Shown here: positions 20,295 to 33,769 of the stretch, piece by piece
Position numbering within the stretch: the stretch's first letter is position 1
Layout: each line of letters starts with the position of its first letter
Origin: Halichondria panicea
Lineage: Eukaryota > Porifera > Demospongiae > Suberitida > Halichondriidae
DNA: 64,000 nucleotides
Direction of reading: 5' to 3'
NCBI RefSeq assembly: GCF_963675165.1
Contig: NC_087377.1
Span: 9,964,132-10,028,131 of the forward strand
Translations under genes and position numbers: made by a program
The notes under the pieces: generated by a model
The model's input: only the letters and a program-made list of their open reading frames with translations
Told to the model about the DNA's origin: nothing
Database searches by the model: none

Positions 20295-23200
20295 ATGGAG
20301 TTTGGATATTGTAAGCCTAAAGCAGCAGTCAGCAATACTCTAACCATTCTTGCTCTGGTTCTCTTTTGTGTCTTTGCTGCTGCAAAAGATGAAGGTAAAA
20401 AGCACAACTATATCCACTTGCACTGCACTGAGCAATAAGCTAACTGTGAATGCAAAATAATATATTTTCACTGCCTATCATTCTGTTCATTATCTTGCAT
20501 GCAGCAAATGTGCTCAGTTTTCAAGCAGAGAGAGACCTAATACCTGTTGGTCGACCTATGAGCTATAGCTGCAAAGTGAAGGGACGTGCAGTGTGGGAGT
20601 TTGGTACTTATTACTTCAACACAGCCTCCAGCGACTTTGTGGGAAATAGAAGCAATATCATTGAAGGAGTGAACATAACTGACTTTACTGATGCAAGTGG
20701 CAATCATCTTTCCAAATTATTTCTTTCTTCATCCATTGTCCAAAGTCTGAATGACACAGATATGGCCTGTGGTGCAACAATAAGTCGGAATATAAAACCA
20801 ACTGAAAACGAGAAGATTAGAGTTAAAGTTTTTAGTAAGTTCTCAAGTTTATTGCACAGCAAAAAACAACAACTTCATCTCCCCCTTCCACAGGTTCCCC
20901 TACTTCCCCTGGAAATCTGAGAGTGGTGTCAGAGAGGCAGAAAGAGGTCACTCTGATGTGGGAACCTTCGTTCTTGGCATTCAACATCTCCCCTCAGTAC
21001 AAAGTGTATGTGGATGGTGTCATCAAAGCTACGACGGAACAAAATTATTTTGTGTTCTCAAAACTGGAGCACTCGTGTGATTCTCATCAGATACGAGTGG
21101 AAGCGTACAATGAAGTCGGCAGTAACACCTCCGAGCACATCGAAGTGGTCTTACCTGCAGGTGTGTGTGTATATGGGATGCCGTTTGTGTCAAGAACACC
21201 ATGTGAAAACTGCATGTTCAATGTGCATAAAAATCCACGACTATACTGTATCGGTCTCCTGATTTACTAAATCCGGCTCACGCTATACTAAACTGGTCTC
21301 ATGCCTTAGTAAATCGAAGGTTCCACAACGTGAGACCGCTTTAGGAAATCAGGAGACCGGTTTAGTAAAGTGTGAGCCCGCTTTAGTAAAGGTGATAAGG
21401 CCACTCCAAGCCATACATTCTGGTCATAGCACTTTAGTCAAGAGGATAGAGGATGCGGATGGGAGGGTTATTAGACTTAACCATTTTAGAAAAAATGTTG
21501 TGCGATCTTACATGCAAGCATCATGTGATGTAATAACAAACACTTAATAGTACCAAGGGCGTATGAAGAGAAGAGGGCATGCATGCAACTACAATCTATC
21601 ATTATATTACAAATGGGCAGGGGCTTATGTCTAAAAATAGTAAAGAATGCATTGCACGTGCACTTTATACTAGACTAGCCTTCTTTTACTCTTTCCCTAG
21701 TGGGCGATTGGCTAAATCATGGCTAAATATAGCATATCCTGCTGACTCATCAATAATATGACGCATACACAGTATACACATTGTAAGTTGCATGCCCTCT
21801 TCTCTTCATACGCCCTTGATAGTACGTACTGATTCAGTTCAGTCACAATAAAATTCATGAGAAATAAACAGGATGACCAGAAACTATTAAATACACATAA
21901 TTTATTTAGAAGTCATAAAAATGAGCTTTTGTTGGTTAATCTACTGACTGCAAGCTCAGTGGAAAGTATTCAGTTAGATTTAGATTCTATTGTGTAAGCC
22001 AGCTTATAAGACAGCCTTAAACTTAGGGCTACTCCAAGCCACCCATGCACACTGTGACAGTCCATATAAATTATGTGATATGTGCATATAATTATAAAGA
22101 CAACACAAAATAATAGTGCGTACTGATATAAACTTGTGAGCCTGCCCATAGAATGTATAACGCTTTCATACACTGAATTAATCATTAAGTTATACACTCA
22201 GGAAACAGAATTGGCGATATTCCGTGCGTTCCGTGAAATAATGTGGCCATTTCTGACGGAAGGAATACTTTTAAGGACACCTATAATTTTATTATCCTGT
22301 CAAAAAATTGTCTCGTTTTACTTGCATGGTGCTTTACTTATCCCTTTGTGTTAGTGATTAGTCTCATTGCATAATATCCTCTCCATGGTGACGACCTTTG
22401 TGATACCTTCACTCCTCTATATGCACAGTTCCTGAGGTGGGTGTACTGAGTGACAGCATTTCTACCGATGTAACAAAGAGTGGTGCTCAAGTTCAATTCA
22501 CAGTGTCCTTTAACGTGAGTTTGATTAATAATTTTGTCAGTGATGACTCAATACTAAACATTTTATGCATGCGTGAGTGGCATGGTCTATGTTGTGCTTT
22601 GGAGGAATAATGTGGGAATAATATCCAATTTGAAAATTTTTTCTTCAACAAAGAGGCCAGAGAGGTATGCTAAAGGATGTAATTATTGCTTGATACAGCT
22701 AGTAAGACTTACATTTTTTAAATTAGGTTGAGGGTGTGCCCAGAAAGACTGTCAACAAGCAAGGCAGTCCTTCAAAGCGACCTGCTGAAGTGTCATACCG
22801 GCAAAACTTTTGGCTAATAATATAGCTTTAACGCTCATTGTGGTCAGATATCTATACTACTGTTGTAAATACAGTGCATGCCTGGGTAATAATTATCAAT
22901 ATCAGCCAGGATGTGGTGAATATATATATCTGGATAATACCCAGGGTGCAGACTGAAGCACCACCCACCACCCTATTAGCTTGCATTGCTTTTTAACAAA
23001 CTGAAGTGCATTAATGCGTGGCGAATCACAATGCAGAATGCAATTTATGTTATTGATCCTGAATTTGATCCTTGAAATTACTACACAATCACCATAAGTA
23101 TAATTATTATGTCATGCATGCCCTGTGTGTACTGCTAATACAACTCGAGCCCATGCATGCAGTTGTATTAGCTGCATGTACATCCCTCTTGCATGAGTAA

Positions 23201-26200
23201 TAACCTATACTTATAGTGTAGCCCGTGTACAGCTATCAAAAACATGCAACTCCAAAAATGATGTCTTTTGCACCCATACAGCAAGCCGTGTCATGTCCCG
23301 CTCACCCGGTAACCAACTACACGGTGACGCTCACCTCAAGTATGTCTACCCCTATCACTCGGACAGTGGCCATACCCCCTGAAGACAGCGTCTCTATCAC
23401 AGTGGGGGGTCTGAATGACAACACACTCTACACTTACCAGGTGCACGCAAACAATGTCATTGGAAGTGCCTCCACAGCAATGAAAACATTCTGTAAGTGC
23501 ACATAATATATTTACTAGGTATTATATTATGCATTCACAATAAAAGCTTTGCGCAGAGTTGTATTTAAGGGAGAAAGAAGAAGAGTAGAGTGAGATCTGA
23601 ATATATATGGATGTGGTCTCTCCAGAACTCTCTGCTTTCTCTTTCTAAGAGCAACAAGACGCTTGGTCCTATCTTAGGTGTTGTTGTTGGTTTTGTCCAT
23701 GGGAGACTTTTTATATATAGCTACGGCCTAGCTAGCTATAGCATATAGTCACCGCTCAGTTCAGTCTAGCTTATATTTTATTACAATGCCAATAGTAGAT
23801 CAGTTTGGAGGTCAGGGGGTATACTCTCATTGTCCCCACTTTAACACTGATAAATATTATTGTTTGCAGCAACGTAGAATAGAACACATATACACAGAGC
23901 ACAGTACAGAACCTTATATTATATACAAAGCTAAACTAGATGTTACCAACTAAATACAGTTCTAACTCTAGCTAGATTGTTATAGGTCAATACAGATACA
24001 TTACAGCTACTTCTAGATAGTTCCAGTGGATACTACACTACTGTTGCATGTAACACGTACAGTACATTCCTGGGTATACTGTACGAGTAGAAAAGTTTGA
24101 GGTGTTTTTAATTTCGGGTTTTTCGTGGGTGGCTGCAGAAGATTTTAAAACCCATGGAAGGCTTCGTATGTGCATGCGAGATAAGTGCCACACCCTAACT
24201 CCACGATATTTAATACCCGCGAAATTTTCTAAATATTGAATTGCACGAAATTTTACACCCATACGGTATTGGTATAATACTCATGCAGGATATGTTGCTT
24301 TTTACCTAAAGCACCACCCACCTCCGTATAGATTGCATTGCTTTTATAAGAAACTTTATTGTGGTTGTTTGCGGTACGCATTTCTGAGGATGCATGTATT
24401 CGTAGCGAATTACATGCAGTCATGTAGAATCTTGCAACCTGATTGGTTCATTACATAATGACCCTTGAGATTATTAATAACATAATTATAATGAATCTCG
24501 TTAACCGGGCAACCAGTTAGACGCATAGAGGCTCAAATGTCATTGATGCTACTTGGAAACCAGTATGACGCAGGACTATTACGCAATCAGTAATAAATAG
24601 GTTATTATATGCCTCGGTTGCGCCATGCGCAGCGGTATAGTGTGTGTGTAGAGTGCTACAGCTGCTCAGATATAGATGAAGTGAAAGTAAGAGTTTCTAT
24701 ATAGGCTTCTGGACTCAGTGCAATTTGTGGAATTGCAAGATAATGCTTTGCATGTTCTTGAGTTATGGCTAGTTTTGTCTGAGTGAGAAAAAGCTGCAAA
24801 GCCATGCACACTGTTTCTCATTTTAAATAGCTAATTATGGACTTTGAACTTTCGGCAGCCTTTTTAGCAACAACCAAAGTCGATCATTTCCCAATGCAGT
24901 ATAATACCGTTTTTTATAGTAGCTTCATTGCTATAAAGATTTGGCGCCTCCACCAAAGAATCAGCACCCGCGATGCTTTTATTACTTATGCAAGAGGGAT
25001 GTACAGCTAATATACAACTCGAGAGTTTTATTAGCAGTACAGCACAAGGGCATGAGTAAAAACCTTTATTGCTCATTGTGTCAAGACATCAAAGGCATTT
25101 GCACTAGTTGTAAATACAGTATCACCCAGGATGTAGTCAATATAACTGGATGATGATATTGATGAGCCTCGATATCTGAACACCTGGTATCCCCACCTCA
25201 TCAGAAATCACGTGGACCCTTAATGCGTAGATGTTTGCTATGAATATCATTATGTGGCAAATCTTTCATCCGGATAATGGAGAAATCAGATGATCAGGGT
25301 TCGAATAATCAAGGCTCAACTGTACCCACCATGTAAACTAAATCACAACCCTTCACCTATAGTTAGCTTAAGAAACTAGAGTGCATTGATGCCTGGCGGA
25401 TCCTAATGCAGCTGTCCATAGACTGTAGTCCATAAGGTAATGATCCTTGAAATTATTACACAATCAACAATAAGTAGGTTATTACGTCATACCCTCGTGC
25501 TGCACTGCTAATATAACTCGAGCCCGAGCGACATAGCCCCTCAGGCTCGAGTTGTATTAGCTGTTTATCCCTCTTGCATGAATAATAACCTATACTAACA
25601 TATATACGTATTCACTGCATGACCCACAAAAGAAACCCTTTTGCTATGAGAGACAGTTTTCTTTAGCTCTGTGAGATTTATAGAAAATAGTGCTGAACTG
25701 TAAATGTAAAGAAAGGTTTTCTGAATCTGTCAAAATTGCCGTGTACATTTTATTTATCACTACCCCCGGGCCGGGGCCCCTGCCACCAGATACTACTGAT
25801 GTGCGCCGTGCCACTGCCATAGAGATGAATAATGACACACTGTTTCTGCACTGTGAGTTTTTGCTGGGGTCAAACGCACTTGGCTGTCAGGTGAGAGCAC
25901 AAAACAATAGCTCAAATGAAATGTGCATTGCATAACTTGTATAATAATAGCTACCCTCGGTTGTACTATCATCTCATTGTGCGTTGAAAATGGATCTCAA
26001 CTGCTTAGTTTATTCTTTAGCTCTAATTCTGGAGTCCTAAACGCTCGTTTGAGCACTTACTTTTTAGTGTATATAGAACACATGTAGTTAGTTGAAAGCT
26101 TAATACAGACACTATCGTTCTGAAGGAACTGTGCGCTCTATCTAGGGTAAGTTAATTAGCTTTTACATATAATAAAAAAGCTAGAAAGCTATGTTTTGTA

Positions 26201-29200
26201 ACAAATCTCACCTTAATTAGCTGAACAAATGGCTCCTTCTGAACGATAGTGTCTGCACTAACCTTGGAACTTGACACTAAAAAGTAAGTGCTCAAACAAG
26301 CGTTTACGACTCCGGAATTAGAGCTAAAGAATAAAGAAGTTGACATTCATTTTTATGGCACAATTGATAGTAAATTGTGTAGGCGGAGCTTCGTATTACT
26401 GCAATATTTGATCCAGAAGAGGGAGGACACGATTAATCTTAGTATTTGAATGTTTCATCTTTTCTTTCTTTATAACTCCACACAGATCCTTTAGCTTTGG
26501 CCACATGGGTAGGCAGGGGCGGATCTAGCAAGTAGCAGAGAGTGCTCAAGCACCCCCATGACCTTGGACAAAATTCTTTGTGTCTCACTCATTGGCTGTG
26601 GAAGTCACTCTCAGACTTGGCTGATTAGCTGTAGACGTATCTATTACAGTAATTTAAAGCTATAATCGACTATATATAGCTGCACTGCAGTGCAGACTAG
26701 ACTTGACAAGTAAATACGGAGTGCAAGAGAACGTACCTCTGCAATGCAAACCACACCTCATAAAAAATTATTATACTGTCACATTGATACCGCACCCACC
26801 GGAAATGACGTCAAAAGGGCGTAACACTCAATTTTCCCGCGTTGCCGCGCGGGATGCTCCTTACCTATTTTGCTCAGCACCTACCTACCACTTTTTCTAG
26901 ATCCGCCACTGGTAGGCGTGTTCAATAACGGGTTATGAAGAAAAAAGATGAAACGTTCTGAGAATTTAATTAAAAGGTCATAATTAAGTGCATATAAGGT
27001 TAATCGTGTCCTCCCTCCTATGGAACCAGCTATGTACATAATTTAACAACAGTGACCAGTGTGGCTGCATGGGGTTTATGAGTCATGGCAGTATAGTTGA
27101 TTGTTTTGCTAAATTATAATTGGCAAAACTCTTCCCTTTTTACAGAGCCTCTGTATATTCACATCAGGGCTGCATCCAGGATTTTGGATTGGGGGGGGGG
27201 GGGCGAATTGGGCAATTTAAAAATGTAGGAGGGACGAAGTCATCAGAATTATAGCAGTACAAATGAATCTACCAGATCCTAGGGGGGGGGGGGGGGCGAA
27301 ACTGTGCCCAGGGGGGCGAATTACCCCCCTTGCCCCCTCAATGCAGCCATGCACATGGGCCAATTTCCAAACTATATATACAACACAGAGTCTCATGCAT
27401 GACTATAATTATAGCTACAATAATTGTGTGCTATAATGAATTGTGCTGGGATAATTGGCTTCTATATAATTATACACCTGCATGTATATCTTGATGGTTC
27501 TCTACCTTTAATAGTCTTTATACCTTTAATAGTCACTCTATAGCTACTCCATGTGCATGCAGGTTCAATTGGAGACTCTCACTCGCCTTGGAAACCTAAC
27601 TCATTCTCTCTACCGGAGCCAACCAGATGCGACCTCTGTGGACACTGTCATCAACATCACAAACCTTTCTTGTTACAACAAGATGGTTGTGTTTGATATA
27701 GAGTCCAACAACACCACCGGTACCCTAGGCATGCCGGGAGAGTTCCATGTCAGTGGCAACAAGCCATGTACTGCTCCATTAAACACAGAAGGTATATAAC
27801 AGCCTCAAATTTAAAATTGGCCCATATAGCGTTGACTCCAATTAATAATGTATTGTATGGTGACATTAATCTGAGAAATGCTTGGAACACTTAAAATCGT
27901 ACACTGCATGCTCAATTGGATATCATAATTATAAGGATTTAAGATTATGCCTGAGGGACGTGAGGGTGCACATGCATGTATACTGCTATACGACTCCTCT
28001 ATAATTAATTATCCTTGCTCAGTTTTATCCCCCTCGACTCATATCGTAAGGCAGTTTCCCAATAATCATGCAGCAGACTGAAATTCCTTTGATATAGCCT
28101 CCGATGGAAATATAATTATAGCTATAATATTATAGTGTATAGCGGGTAATTTTCAGGGGGCAAAATAAAATATTCGTGCATGGTTTGAATCTCTGAGCAC
28201 AAATATATTTTAATCCCGCATGAAGCGACCTTGCCTGCAGTGCAAACATGCAGCAACCACAAACAAGATCTATACGAACTGACTAATTTGCTCAACCATG
28301 CATGCACGAACGTTTTCCCCCCCGGAAATTTCCTGCTATAAAAATACAGTATATACTGACTGACATACATATGCAGTGGATATAATTTTAAGAGGTCAAA
28401 AAACATTTGTGGTTGGGCAATCTTTATAATAAATTTTAATAGTCAGTTGTGTGGGGATATGTTTTCGTGGCTGCGTGCACTGCATGCAGGTAAAGGTGGT
28501 CAATGATTGCTTAATTCGCAACCACGAAAATCATGAAGTGCTTGCCCCCCGAAAATTACTCGCTATACAGTATTTGGTAACATACATGCACATAATTATA
28601 CATGTATATACAGTAGACTCTCGCTATTCCGGCTCTCTGAAGTACGGCCACCTCGATATACCGGCCATTTGGCTTGGCACGGAATGCTAGCTATATGTTT
28701 ACTGCACAAAACTCACCCTGAAGTACGGCCACTCGCTATTCCGTTTACCGGCCAGTGCTGGCTGTCCCAAACAAGGTTTTCAATGTGACGTATATTACGG
28801 CCGGATATGACGTTTTGGGTTAGGATTTAGCAAATAAAATTGGATTACACTTAAATAGAGAACAGAATTCTACATTATCCTCGAGACAAGAACCGCAAAA
28901 GTAGTCATTAGATTCGAGGTAAGGTCATTTTTAAGCCGCGGCTATTTCCTGAGCTGCAGCCACCTCGCTATTCGTCCAAAGGGTGACCGGATTAACGAGA
29001 GTCTACTGTATATACTAACTATAATGGTTGCATGCATGCGGGCCTTGTAACGCTTTAACTTCCCTACTATATTGAAGAAAATTGACCTTGGAACGAAATG
29101 GTGCATTAATTCTATATATAGGATTGTTTATTTTATATTGAATTTCTCAGTGGCCATGGATCTGAGCTTTAGAGCTTTAGCCTCGCCAAAGACTATTATG

Positions 29201-30018
29201 AGTATAATTATATGTATGTCTGATGCAGGGCTCTTGTATATACACATTCGTTTTTTGAGTACAGCTTTGTGATTTTTTACTTGAAAATGTATGTTACAGT
29301 ATATGTATACATACGTACGTTGTCCAATTAAAAAAGTGATTTTAATCATAATACGTGCCAGATTCTACTGTTGGAGCTATTTCTGGTGGTGCTGTTGGTG
29401 GGATACTGGTGCTGGTGTGTCTTATTGCTATTGTCTTGATTTCCCTACTCTTATTGAGGAGAAAGCTTTCTAGTGAGGAACAAAGAGCTGTAGCTGCTCC
29501 ACTGTACGAGGAGATGGGTCCTTCAGGAAATTACATTCAACTCCAGCCCAATGATGCATATGGAAAGGTATATATGCATGCAAGAGTTCATTAGGAAGAG
29601 TACGCAACTCCAATAGACTGTACACAAAAAGCATTCCTCCAATCATACGTCACAGATACTGGTTGTAGTAACCGCAAATAGCAGGAAAGGCAATGAATAA
29701 AATTAGTAACTATGTATTCATTGCCTTTCCTACTGGCAGTTGTAAATGAATAACATTAGTGTTCACAATCATCACTATGTTATTCATTGCAAATTTGATT
29801 TCACAGTTTATACAACAGCATGTGGCTGCGACGTAAGATTGGAGAAACGCCCCCTATAGTTTTAGTGGAGTTGCGTACTCTTCCTAATGAACTCTTGATG
29901 CATGTTATACAGAATGATGTGATTTGTTAAAATTATATGATATACATGTGTCACAACACCGCATGCATGCATGCAGGCTATTAGATGCTCCATGCAGGGG
30001 CATTCAACTGCAACCTAA
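20295..30018 (+). CDS. Receptor B: Ig-FN3-FN3 receptor with frameshifted terminal motif
   Basis: Exons 20295-20394, 20505-20834, 20894-21160, 22429-22514, 23282-23492, 25790-25890, 27563-27791, 29362-29567 and 29977-30018; about 523 residues. The first seven exons match A and C in length and phase. Domains follow the same order: signal peptide (1-33), Ig, FN3, FN3, Cys-containing membrane-proximal domain (CEFLLGSNALGC), helix (GGAVGGILVLVCLIAIVLIS), short tail with LYEEM and, 18 residues later, YGK. The last exon has four extra bases compared with A (ATGCAGGGGC for AAGGGT). This shifts the frame and gives AIRCSMQGHSTAT and a stop, removing the third tyrosine. The next frame still encodes GIQLQPNQAY, so the loss is recent or avoided by another splice form. 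B is the most diverged of the three plus-strand paralogues. Confidence 0.82.
21252..21398. repeat. Foldback repeat in receptor B intron 3
   Basis: GGTCTCCTGATTTACTAAA at about 21253 is answered by TTTAGGAAATCAGGAGACC ending near 21359. Inside and outside are several variants of GGCTCACGC/GTGAGACC and TTTAGTAAA, so the segment is a short inverted array of one unit. There is no coding potential. Confidence 0.5.
21554..21818. mobile_element. MITE with 7-bp target duplication, 265 bp
   Basis: It begins CAAGGGCGTATGAAGAGAAG and ends with the reverse complement (CTTCTCTTCATACGCCCTTG). ATAGTAC is repeated at 21547-21553 and 21819-21825. It lies in receptor B intron 3. A related end (GAGAAGAGAGGGCATG) appears near 60640 in the receptor G region. 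Confidence 0.75.
23493..25789 (+). other. Receptor B intron 5: diverged repeats
   Basis: About 2.3 kb without a supported exon. It carries MITE relics: a GCGGGTAATTTTCG-type copy (about 24040-24270), copies of a segment with CTAATACAACTCGAG (compare 23130-23170, 25010-25040 and 25500-25560), and a decayed Tigger-type relic (about 25155-25323, AATCAAGGCTCAACTGTA at its right end). Confidence 0.45.
25998..26345. repeat. Inverted repeat, about 350 bp
   Basis: The left arm (25998-26130, with TTCTTTAGCTCTAATTCTGG and CACTATCGTTCTGAAGGA) is answered in reverse complement by 26230-26345. The centre is A+T-rich. It has the form of a foldback MITE in receptor B intron 6. I saw no clear target duplication. 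Confidence 0.55.
26514..26911. mobile_element. hAT-like MITE with 5-bp target duplication (copy 1), 398 bp
   Basis: Starts CAGGGGCGGATCTAGCAAG and ends CTAGATCCGCCACTG. GTAGG is duplicated at 26509-26513 and 26912-26916. Four such elements with CAGKGGCGKA-type ends and 5-bp duplications occur in the window (see also 27165, 33770 and 40049). No transposase is present. Superfamily is inferred from the ends. Confidence 0.8.
27165..27351. mobile_element. hAT-like MITE with 5-bp target duplication (copy 2), 187 bp
   Basis: Starts CAGGGCTGCATCCAGGATTT and ends CTCAATGCAGCCATG, with CACAT duplicated at 27160-27164 and 27352-27356. The interior has two long G runs. It lies in receptor B intron 6, about 250 bp from copy 1. 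Confidence 0.75.
28611..29008. mobile_element. Tigger/pogo-type MITE, 398 bp
   Basis: Starts CAGTAGACTCTCGCTATTCC and ends CGGATTAACGAGAGTCTACTG with TA on both sides. Internal copies of CCGGCCA and TACGGCCAC echo the end sequence. It lies in receptor B intron 7. Non-autonomous. Confidence 0.8.
29581..29897. mobile_element. MITE with 32-bp perfect terminal inverted repeats, 317 bp
   Basis: Starts CAAGAGTTCATTAGGAAGAG and ends with its exact reverse complement over 32 bp. It sits in the last intron of receptor B, directly before the frameshifted final exon. A second, partial copy of the end (TTCATTAGGAGGAGTACGCA) is at about 39027-39075. Confidence 0.7.
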
Positions 30019-30520
30019 CCAGGCTTATATATATATAGTGAGTTATTTTACTATTTAATTACAAGATGATAAATTGTTACATAGGCATATGCAGCCCACT
30101 CAATCAAAGAGTTGGATTTTTAGAAAGTCATAATTATGTTGTATACTTTTGAGTTATTATCCTATATACCTTGAAGGTAATAACTATTATATATGTTATA
30201 GTTATACAGTACTTATGGCAGTAAACCCACCAAGCACGAGGGCGAGGTGTGGTTTACGTTGCCATAAATCCCTAGCAACCATATATATATGAGTGATATA
30301 TATCCTATGTGATTGGCTAACTATAATTGTGCATTTACTCCTCTACCATGGTAATTTTAACTCACGTTCAAATATCAGAAAGCAAAAAGAAAGCATTGAG
30401 GAGAAGCTATAGCTAGCTACAGGTACTATTGCTTACCGTTCGACACCAGAGTTCTTTATTGCCACGCTGTCAAAGAAATGCTGATCAGGAAACACTCTGA
30501 GCCCCGCCCTGACTCATTAA
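30019..30520. other. Intergenic region downstream of receptor B
   Basis: No gene seen. It contains a short palindromic stretch (TATGGCAGTAAACCCACC... and GGTGTGGTTTACGTTGCCATA, 30216-30267) and A+T-rich filler up to the TAA target site of the large element that follows. Confidence 0.4.
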
Positions 30521-32021
30521 GGTGCAGTATTGGCTTTTAGCACATGCTGCTATTATTGCTATTTCATATCGTGTTGCAAATAGCAAATAATATAGCCATG
30601 TTATTTCTTATAGGCGCTATTATTGCTATTATTGCTATTTCATATCGTGTTGCTAATAGTAAATATAGCATGCTATTTCTTATCTGGTCTATTATTGCTA
30701 TTATTGCTATATGTTTCATAATTTATTGTGTTGCTAATTGCAAATAATTATAGCATGATATTTCTTATCTGGCGCTATTATTGCTATTATTGCTATTTTT
30801 ACTATTATTGGTATACCGGTAGTATTGAAACATGCTATTATTGCTGTTATTGCTATTATTGCTATTACTAGCTATTATTGCTTGCTCTAGCTCTCCTCAA
30901 TCTTTGTACAACTCAGACATGTTTCAAATAGCAAATTAAAAATGTTAGCCATCCTCCGTATTACTAGAATATTTTGCTGGTGAAAAACCTTTGCGAATGA
31001 GCCAAATTAGCAGAAAAATTGACCTTTTGCGTTCTAACTAAGAGTTTTCCACAGGTGTTCAGTGTGGTTCGATACCTCCGAACCTCATCGGATCTATATT
31101 GAGTTCTAGCGTGTATTTTACCAGTACTAATTTGGTTTTGCAATTTTATTGTTGCGAATTGATCAACCCTCGCAAAGTTCGTATAATTATGTTTGATGCT
31201 CGCAAAACATATTTTAATTGCGGTATTATTTTTACGTAACTGAACAATCAAAGTATTTAAGTCGCTATATAATAGCTGGTGATTTTCATAGGGTTTTATT
31301 TTTGTGGGTATAAGCTATATATATATATAATCTCCACGAAAATGTGTCAACCTATAGATGTGGTTTATCGAAAGTGTCTGCATTCAAATTTATCCCATGA
31401 AAATTTATCTCTAACCCTAACCCTTTTTAGCACCATTATAAGAGGTTTTGCTATCTAACTTTTACGTAGGATCATGATGGTATGTATATACAGATACCAG
31501 TATGTGATTGTATTTTTCGAAAGTGAATCAACACTCGCAAAATTCGCTTAGGTTTGATTCTCGTATAAAGAGTAATTGTGAATAAGATGTGTAATGTAGA
31601 GTAAGGATTAGTGTAGAGAAGATGCCGGGGTTAGGGTGAGGGTTATAGTATGGGGATGGTTATAGGGTGAGCTAGGGTTAGTATGGGGAACCGGATGCAT
31701 GGTTAGGGTGAGGGTTATTAACTTTTCAGAATAGTAGATGTATATAGCAAGTATAGCTAATAGCAATAATAGTATAGCAATAATAGCAGACTGTCTAGAA
31801 TATAGTAGATGTTACAGTTACTGTAGTAATAATAGCAATAATAGCAAATAATAGATGTATAGCAAGTAGTATAGCAATAATAGCAGAGTATAGATGGAGG
31901 AAGTCAAGTAATAGCAATAATAATTTTTATAGCAGAGTGTCACTCTATAGAATAGTATAAAAGTATTAGATCCCATTTGAGTGTATTTAGCAGGGAACTA
32001 TGGGGGCTATAGTACCGGTAC

Positions 32022-33585
32022 TATAGATTGCTCTGGGCTACAAACTACAACTACAACATTGTACATTGTATTGTGATTTACAAGAAGATACATGCATGTA
32101 ATAACATAAAATTATTGTAGCTAGATGCTTTGTCTAGTAATATAATAACAGAACTAGAATGAAAGAGAGAAGCTCTAGTTTCTTTTTTTGATTTTGTTCG
32201 AGAGTAGTAGGAGACGCTCGTTTTTTGGGCAGTGTGCTGTGCTTTTTTGCTGCAAGGCTGCATGGGGGAGGAGCTGGATGTATGGAAGTGCTGGGATTCT
32301 AGCTTTGGCTTCTTCCTAAAGTTCCTTTTGCTTTGTTCAAGAGTGGTATAGGAGCCGCTCGTTTGCTGGGCTTGTTTGCTGCAAATTATAGCTTAGGTGT
32401 CTTCCTTTCGCTTTGTGAGAGTAGTACGAGCCGCTCGTTTCTTGGGAAGTGTGTTGGGCTTGTTTGCTGCAAAACTGGGGGAGGAGCTGGATGTTTCCGT
32501 TTTGTGGGTGGAGCTAGGACTATAATTTTGTCCATCAAACTGAGGTGGAGGAACAGGGTTGACTTGAATAGAGACCACAGATTTAGTAGAGACAGAGATG
32601 CCAACTTCAGATATTAGTTTTCAAAAGAATAATGATGCAGTTGCTAGGTTGGCTGTTTATATAGGTTGACTGTTGCTAAGCTAGTGCATTTCTAGTAGCC
32701 AATTAGGTTTTGGGATCTAAATCAGTTAGAACATGTGCATTCGGTATCTATGGTTATAGTGTCCCTCATGCATCCCTCGAGCTTTGGGACACTATAACAC
32801 ATAGATACCTCATGCCCATGTTCTAACTATAACTTAGATCCCATTTGAGGAACTATGAGCTATAGTATATACCGGTATACTATAAATTGCTCTGGGCTAC
32901 AAACTACAACATTGTATTGTGATTTACAAGAAGATACACATGTAATAACATAAAAAATTATTGTAGCTATAGATGCTTTGTCTAGTAACATAATAAAATG
33001 AAAGAGAGAAGCTCTAGTTTCTTTTTTTGGCTTTGTTCGAGAGTAGTAGGAGACGCTTGTTTTTTGGGACGTGTGCTGTGCTTTTTTACTGCAAGGCTGC
33101 ATGGGGGAGGAGCTGGATGTATGGAAGTGCTGGGATTCTAGCTTTGGCTTCTTCCTTTCGCTTTGTTCAATAGTAGTATAGGAGCCGCTTGTTTGCTGCA
33201 AATTATAGCTTAGGTGTCTTCCTTTCGCTTTGTGAGAGTAGTACGAGCCGCTCGTTTCTTGGGAAGTGTGTTGGGCTTGTTTGCTGCAAAACTGGGGGAG
33301 GAGCTGGATGTTTCCGTTTTGTGGGTGGAGCTAGTCTAGGACTATAATTTTGTCCATCAAACTGAGGTGGAGGAACAGGGTTGACTTGAATAGAGACCAC
33401 AGATTTAGTAAAGACACAGAGATGCCAATTTCAGATATTAGTTTTTTCAAAAGAATAATGATGCAGTTGTTAGGTTGGCTGTTTATATACTTTAGGTTGA
33501 CTGTTGCTAGCTAGTGCATTTCTAGTAGCCAATAGGTTTTGGGATCTAAATCAGTTAGAACATGTGCATTCGGTATCTATGGTTC
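32022..33585 (-). repeat. Direct duplication with small basic Ser/Pro-rich minus-strand frames
   Basis: About 700 bp (32022-32758) recurs at 32880-33585 with small indels. On the minus strand both copies keep short frames beginning MVSIQVNPVPPPQFDGQNYS, followed by Ser/Pro and Lys/Arg-rich text (LPKKRAARTTLTKRKE). Other frames read SKKAQHTSQKTSVSYYSRTK. The similar wording at different offsets shows the peptide itself is built of a degenerate repeat. It may be a fragment of a host or transposon gene carried by the element; no domain is recognised and frames are interrupted. Confidence 0.45.
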
Positions 33586-33769
33586 ATCCCTCGGGCTTAA
33601 TAACATAGCAATAATAGCAATAATAGCAATAATAGCAGTGCTATAGTATAATAGATGGAGGAAGTAATATTAATAGCAATAATAGCAATAATAGCAGAGT
33701 GTCTAGAATAGTAGATGTAGCAAGTAGTAGCAATAATAGCAGAGTATAGATGGAGGAAGTAATAGCAAT

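Noticed and set aside
31411-31720. Telomere-like CCCTAA/TTAGGG stretches
   Set aside because: Only scattered, degenerate copies inside the Harbinger-like element; not a telomere or clear interstitial array.
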